This document shows, piece by piece, positions 60,692-64,000 of a stretch of 64,000 bases of DNA. Position 1 is the first letter of the stretch. Every line of letters starts with the position of its first letter. The notes beneath the pieces are model-generated. The model saw nothing but the letters and a program-made list of their open reading frames with translations, was not told the origin of the DNA and made no database searches. A program made the translations under genes and the position numbers. Source of the stretch: Chryseobacterium sp. JAH (lineage in GTDB: Bacteria > Bacteroidota > Bacteroidia > Flavobacteriales > Weeksellaceae); the NCBI RefSeq assembly GCF_001507335.1, contig NZ_LMAH01000004.1, positions 1 through 64,000 of the forward strand, in the 5' to 3' direction.

Positions 60692-61480
60692 ATGAAAAAA
60701 ACATCAACTTTCAAATCGCTAGGATCACTTATCCTTTTCACAATTTCTTTCATGTTACTAAGCGGATTTTCTACATTATCTGCTCAAAGTACAAAAACGA
60801 TTAAAAATGTAGTTTTAGTACATGGCGCTTTTGTAGACGGATCAGGTTATCGAGGAGTTTACGACATTTTGAGCAAAAAAGGTTATCATGTGACCGTGGT
60901 ACAAAACCCATTAAGCTCATTGCAAGATGACGTGGATGCTACCAAAGCAGCTCTGGATAGACAAGACGGTCCAGCAATTCTTGTAGGGCATTCTTATGGT
61001 GGAAGTGTTATTACAGAAGCCGGCGACCATCCTAAAGTTGCAGCGTTGGTATATCTCGCGGCATTTCAGTTAGACGCAGGTGAATCTGCATTGGATTGGG
61101 CGATGACAGAACCAGGATCTCCTAAAAATGGGATTCTACCCGCTGATGATAAAGGAATATTATATTATGACAAGAAAAAATTTCATGAAGGATTTGCTGC
61201 CGATATACCGAAGGAACAGGCAGATTTCATGTACGCTTCACAAGGTCGATTTGCAGTAGCAGCATTAGCCGCAAAAGTAACCAAAGCACCATGGAAAACA
61301 AAACCTTCATACGGAATAGTAGCTACACAGGATGAGGCAATTCTTCCAAGTATTCAACGTAAAATGTATACAAAAGGAAACGCTAAAATCACAGAGATTA
61401 AGGGAAGTCATGCCGTATTTATTTCTCATCCGCAAGAGGTTGCCGAAGTGATCATCAGAGCTTCGAAGGAAGTTAAATAA
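60692..61480 (+). CDS. Exported alpha/beta hydrolase
   Basis: 262 residues. The signal peptide spans about 1-31 (LFTISFMLLSGFSTLSAQ, then a cleavage site). The hydrolase core shows KNVVLVHGAFVDGSGY (oxyanion loop), the nucleophile elbow ILVGHSYGGSVIT with Ser in GHSYGG near residue 102, and KGSHAVFISHPQEVA with the His near the end. It acts on an unknown ester or similar compound outside the cytoplasm. Monocistronic, followed by a very strong terminator. Confidence 0.88.
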   Translation: MKKTSTFKSLGSLILFTISFMLLSGFSTLSAQSTKTIKNVVLVHGAFVDGSGYRGVYDILSKKGYHVTVVQNPLSSLQDDVDATKAALDRQDGPAILVGHSYGGSVITEAGDHPKVAALVYLAAFQLDAGESALDWAMTEPGSPKNGILPADDKGILYYDKKKFHEGFAADIPKEQADFMYASQGRFAVAALAAKVTKAPWKTKPSYGIVATQDEAILPSIQRKMYTKGNAKITEIKGSHAVFISHPQEVAEVIIRASKEVK

Positions 61481-61500
61481 TTTAAAATTTCGACAGGTAA

Positions 61501-61537
61501 ATAAAAGCTACTTCGCATAATGCGAAGTAGCTTTTAT
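61501..61537 (+). terminator. Terminator with a 17-bp perfect stem
   Basis: ATAAAAGCTACTTCGCA and TGCGAAGTAGCTTTTAT pair perfectly around TAA. Confidence 0.85.
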
Positions 61538-61633
61538 TTATCATCATTATGATACCGAACTATAATTTATATAATTTTTATAATACAAAATCCCATTATA
61601 ACTTTGCATTATAAAATTTAAACATTTAAAAAA

Positions 61634-62248
61634 ATGAAAAAAGTATTGATTATTAATGGTGGACAAAATTTCGGTCATTCCGGAGGAAAATACAATCAGA
61701 CAATTGCAGAAAACACTTTGGAAGCCTTAAAAAAATTTGAAAACGTAGAAGTGAAAGTTTCGAATATCAGCGAAGGGTACGATAAAAATGCAGAGGTTGA
61801 CAAATTCATTTGGGCAGATTTTATTATCTATCATACCCCAATCTGGTGGTTTCAATTGCCGAATGGTTTTAAAAAATATATTGATGAAGTTTTTACAGCC
61901 GGCCACGCCAAAGGAATTTACATGAGCGACGGCAGAAAAGCAGATAACCCGCAGATTAATTACGGAACTGGCGGAATGCTGGGTGGAAGAAAATATATGG
62001 TCACCACAAGTTGGAATGCCCCAGAAACAGCTTTCACACTTCCCGGAGAGTTTTTCAGTGAAACAAGTGTTGACAACGGACCGTTATTTGGTTTTCACAG
62101 AATGAATGCCTTCGTTTCTTTAGAAAAAATGGAAAGTTTTCACTTTCATGATGTAGAAAAAAATGCAAATATTGATTGCGACATGAAATTATACAGAGAA
62201 CACGTTACCACTGTTTTTGAGAAAGAATTAAAACAACAATTAGTCTAA
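61634..62248 (+). CDS. NAD(P)H-dependent oxidoreductase (MdaB-like flavodoxin fold)
   Basis: 204 residues. NGGQNFGHSGGKYNQTIAEN near 8-27 is the flavin-phosphate loop and IIYHTPIWWFQLPNGFKKYI near 65-84 is the FMN-contact motif of the MdaB quinone-reductase group. ETAFTLPGEFF follows. It reduces quinones by two electrons using NAD(P)H. It overlaps the ABM monooxygenase gene by one base, so the two act together on quinone-like compounds. Confidence 0.9.
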   Translation: MKKVLIINGGQNFGHSGGKYNQTIAENTLEALKKFENVEVKVSNISEGYDKNAEVDKFIWADFIIYHTPIWWFQLPNGFKKYIDEVFTAGHAKGIYMSDGRKADNPQINYGTGGMLGGRKYMVTTSWNAPETAFTLPGEFFSETSVDNGPLFGFHRMNAFVSLEKMESFHFHDVEKNANIDCDMKLYREHVTTVFEKELKQQLV

Positions 62249-62535
62249 TGAAAATCTATCTCACAGCAATTATCAAAGCAAAAGAAGAACACAGAACCGA
62301 AGTTTTGGAAGTTCTTCAGAATATGGTAGCAGAAACTTTAAAAGAAGAGGCTAACGAACTGTACACACTTCACCAGGGAATTGAAAATAAAAATCATTTC
62401 ATTTTCTATGAAATCTGGAAAAGTAAAGAAGGTTTGAAACAGCATAACGATCAACCTTACATAAAAGCTTTTGGAGATTTGGCTGATGAAAAACTGCAGG
62501 AAAAACCCCAGATTTATTTAACGGAAATTATTTAA
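62248..62535 (+). CDS. Putative quinol monooxygenase (ABM domain)
   Basis: 95 residues, single ABM (YgiN-like) domain: AIIKAKEEHRTEVLEVLQNM, ELYTLHQGIENKNHFIFYEI and the conserved WKSKEGLKQHNDQPYIKAF. Family members are small dimers that oxidise quinols or polyphenols without a cofactor. It overlaps the oxidoreductase gene upstream and is 2 bases before the DJ-1-like gene. In E. coli the same pair (MdaB and YgiN) forms a quinone cycle. Confidence 0.88.
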   Translation: MKIYLTAIIKAKEEHRTEVLEVLQNMVAETLKEEANELYTLHQGIENKNHFIFYEIWKSKEGLKQHNDQPYIKAFGDLADEKLQEKPQIYLTEII

Positions 62536-62537
62536 AC

Positions 62538-63290
62538 ATGAAAAAATTAGCAGTATTAATTCTTGCCGTTTTTACGATAGGATTTGTTAATTCTCAAACC
62601 AAAAAATCAAAGAATCTGAAGAAGAAAATTCTTTTCGTGATAACAAGCCACGACAAAAAAGGTGATACAGGAGAAAACACAGGATACTATCTCGGTGAGG
62701 TCTCGCATCCATGGGAAGTCCTTCACAAATCCGGTTTTGAAATTGATTTTGTAAGTCCAAAAGGTGGAACTCCTCCTGTCGACGGATTCGATTTGAAAGA
62801 TCCTGTCAACAAAGAATTCTGGGAAAACAAAGAATACAAAACCAAAATTGATCATTCTTTAAAACCTTCCCAAGTAAATCCAAATGATTATTCTACAATA
62901 TTTTATGCAGGAGGTCACGGCGCAATGTGGGATTTTGCAGATAATACAGAATTAGCAAAAATTGCTGCTACAATCTATGAAAACGGAGGTATTGTAGCCG
63001 GAGTCTGCCACGGACCTGCTGGTTTGGTGAATATTAAATTATACAGCGGTAAATATTTAGTTGACGGAAAAAAAATCAATGCCTTTACCAATGAAGAAGA
63101 ATCTGAGGTGAAATTAACTAAAGTAGTTCCTTTCCTTTTAGAAGAAAAATTGAAGGAAAGAGGTGCGAAATTTGAGAAATCAGGACTTTGGCAAAATCAT
63201 GTAGTGACAGACCAAAGAGTGATCACAGGACAAAATCCACAATCTGCAAAAGGCGTAGGTGAGGCGATTTTGAGTGCGTTAAAAAAATAA
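62538..63290 (+). CDS. Exported DJ-1/PfpI-family protein
   Basis: 250 residues. The signal peptide is about 1-19 (LAVLILAVFTIGFVNSQ). The domain follows the type 1 glutamine amidotransferase-like fold: KILFVITSHDKKGDTGENTG, then FYAGGHGAMWDFADN and GIVAGVCHGPAGLV, with the reactive Cys in the nucleophile elbow near 158. This resembles the glyoxalase III / Hsp31-type members that act on methylglyoxal or glycated proteins. Export to the periplasm is unusual for the group. It follows the quinone-reduction pair in one operon. Confidence 0.86.
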   Translation: MKKLAVLILAVFTIGFVNSQTKKSKNLKKKILFVITSHDKKGDTGENTGYYLGEVSHPWEVLHKSGFEIDFVSPKGGTPPVDGFDLKDPVNKEFWENKEYKTKIDHSLKPSQVNPNDYSTIFYAGGHGAMWDFADNTELAKIAATIYENGGIVAGVCHGPAGLVNIKLYSGKYLVDGKKINAFTNEEESEVKLTKVVPFLLEEKLKERGAKFEKSGLWQNHVVTDQRVITGQNPQSAKGVGEAILSALKK

Positions 63291-63351
63291 CTTCATATCT
63301 TTTAATTCAAATTGGTTTAAATATTTCATTGCATTAATTAAATATCAACAC

Positions 63352-63855
63352 ATGAAACTATTTCCAACTTTTCTATTCACAATATTTCTGATTTGTAATT
63401 TTTCAGCACAGGAAAAAGAAATTTGCAGATACACAAAAACTCCTACAGGTTTCCTGATGGTGCTTCGTGAAAATGATGATGTCCTGGCTCAGATTGAGAA
63501 TCTTGCGAAGACACAGAATATTCCTTCAGCGAGCTTTACGGGAATTGGCTTTGCAAGAGAAGTAACTTTTGGATTTTACGATTTTCAAACTAAAAAATTT
63601 AATCCCAAAACGTTTAAAAAAGTAGAAATGGGAAGTCTCACCGGATCTATTGCATGGAATGAAAAAGATCCTTCAATACACATTCATGGAGTTGCCACGG
63701 ATGAAAAATTCAACGCATACGGCGGACATCTACTTTCCCTTCATGTCGGAACAGGTTCTATGGAAATCTACTTAACCGTAAATGATAAAAAATTAGAAAG
63801 AAAGATAGAACAACCTTTGAATGCCAACGTGCTTCAACTGAATTGTCAACAATAA
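63352..63855 (+). CDS. Exported PPC-domain (DUF296) protein
   Basis: 167 residues. An N-terminal signal peptide (FLFTIFLICNFSAQEKE, cleavage near residue 20) is followed by a PPC/DUF296 domain: GFLMVLRENDDVLAQIENLA, ASFTGIGFAREVTFGFYD and SIHIHGVATDEKFNAYGGHL. The last carries the HxH and His residues that bind metal in this family. These domains are known in DNA-binding plant proteins, but a signal peptide puts this one outside the cytoplasm, so DNA binding is unlikely. It is last of the redox set and is followed by a terminator. Confidence 0.78.
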   Translation: MKLFPTFLFTIFLICNFSAQEKEICRYTKTPTGFLMVLRENDDVLAQIENLAKTQNIPSASFTGIGFAREVTFGFYDFQTKKFNPKTFKKVEMGSLTGSIAWNEKDPSIHIHGVATDEKFNAYGGHLLSLHVGTGSMEIYLTVNDKKLERKIEQPLNANVLQLNCQQ

Positions 63856-63860
63856 TTATT

Positions 63861-63903
63861 TAAACAAAAATAGCTTCTCAGATATGGAAGCTACTTTTGT
63901 TTA
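63861..63903. terminator. Terminator between the PPC gene and the convergent gene
   Basis: TAAACAAAA-TAGCTTC and GAAGCTA-TTTTGTTTA pair with a small internal mismatch around an 8-base loop. Confidence 0.7.
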
Positions 63904-63916
63904 AGGCAAATTTAAA

Positions 63917-64000
63917 TTACTTTCCTATCGGTAAATGGGTACTGATGGCAATTCTGTTCCACATATTAATAGAAACGGCAGCCATAATAATATCTGCAAT
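63917..64000 (-). CDS. Carboxymuconolactone decarboxylase-like protein (C-terminal end only)
   Basis: The last 27 codons on the minus strand read IADIIMAAVSINMWNRIAIS then THLPIGK and a stop. This matches the C-terminus of AhpD/CMD-family proteins, where an IN-x-WNR-x-A segment is characteristic. The rest, including the CxxC site, lies beyond the window. Assignment from a short tail only. Confidence 0.6.
   Translation of the reverse strand: MADIIMAAVSINMWNRIAISTHLPIGK

Overview
The window comes from a bacterium of the phylum Bacteroidota, most likely a Chryseobacterium-like flavobacterium. The DNA is AT-rich. Promoters follow the Bacteroidota pattern (TTTG, about 20 bases, then TAnnTTTG), and Shine-Dalgarno sites are mostly absent. 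The type VI secretion genes are of the Bacteroidota subtype iii (TssD, TssO, TssR, and PAAR-like DUF4280). Assignments rest on reading the translated proteins; no database search was run.

Layout. 1-373 is the end of an FKBP-type prolyl isomerase. 547-1548 is a small catalase-fold heme protein. 1627-7663 (minus) is a tellurite-type stress operon: HAD phosphatase, phosphoribosyltransferase-like protein, TerD, TelA, an unknown, TerD and TerC. 7904-9442 is a SulP anion transporter.

9799-15845 is the most unusual region. On the minus strand it carries a slipin/SPFH protein, relics of tRNA genes, a calcineurin-like phosphoesterase, a cyclic-phosphate-processing receiver (cREC) protein, a YkuK-type RNase H-fold gene broken by a stop codon, five atypical tRNA genes (Leu, Gln, Cys, Pro, His anticodons) and two tiny ORFs that each end in a hairpin terminator. 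A 2H phosphoesterase lies next to it on the plus strand. These families process RNA ends, so the locus looks like a partly decayed RNA-repair island that carries its own tRNA-like genes; no RtcB ligase is in view.

15960-19952 is an ABC exporter with two DUF3526-type permeases. 20007-27809 (minus) is a MoxR / vWA / beta-propeller ternary system. Then come deoD, a multiply broken lipoprotein gene, and a xylose cassette (xylB, xylA, sugar porter).

35186-51862 (minus) is a T6SS-iii accessory and effector region. It runs from the TssO-like, PKD and TssR proteins, through PAAR-like, a GH19+M23 peptidoglycan-hydrolase effector, lipoproteins, a LysM protein and TssD, to VgrG, a Tle1-like lipase and a DUF2931 lipoprotein. 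It ends in broken small genes. A LuxR-type regulator with Glu in place of the phosphorylated Asp is divergent from it. The core genes for sheath, baseplate and ClpV are outside the window.

52850-58467 is housekeeping: HU, a 29-residue basic protein, RNase G, a NUDIX hydrolase, an acyltransferase, a lipoprotein and Mpl. 58541-64000 holds an aldo/keto reductase with a LysR regulator, then a redox/detoxification set: alpha/beta hydrolase, NAD(P)H oxidoreductase, ABM monooxygenase, exported DJ-1-like protein, exported PPC-domain protein, and the end of a carboxymuconolactone-decarboxylase-like gene.
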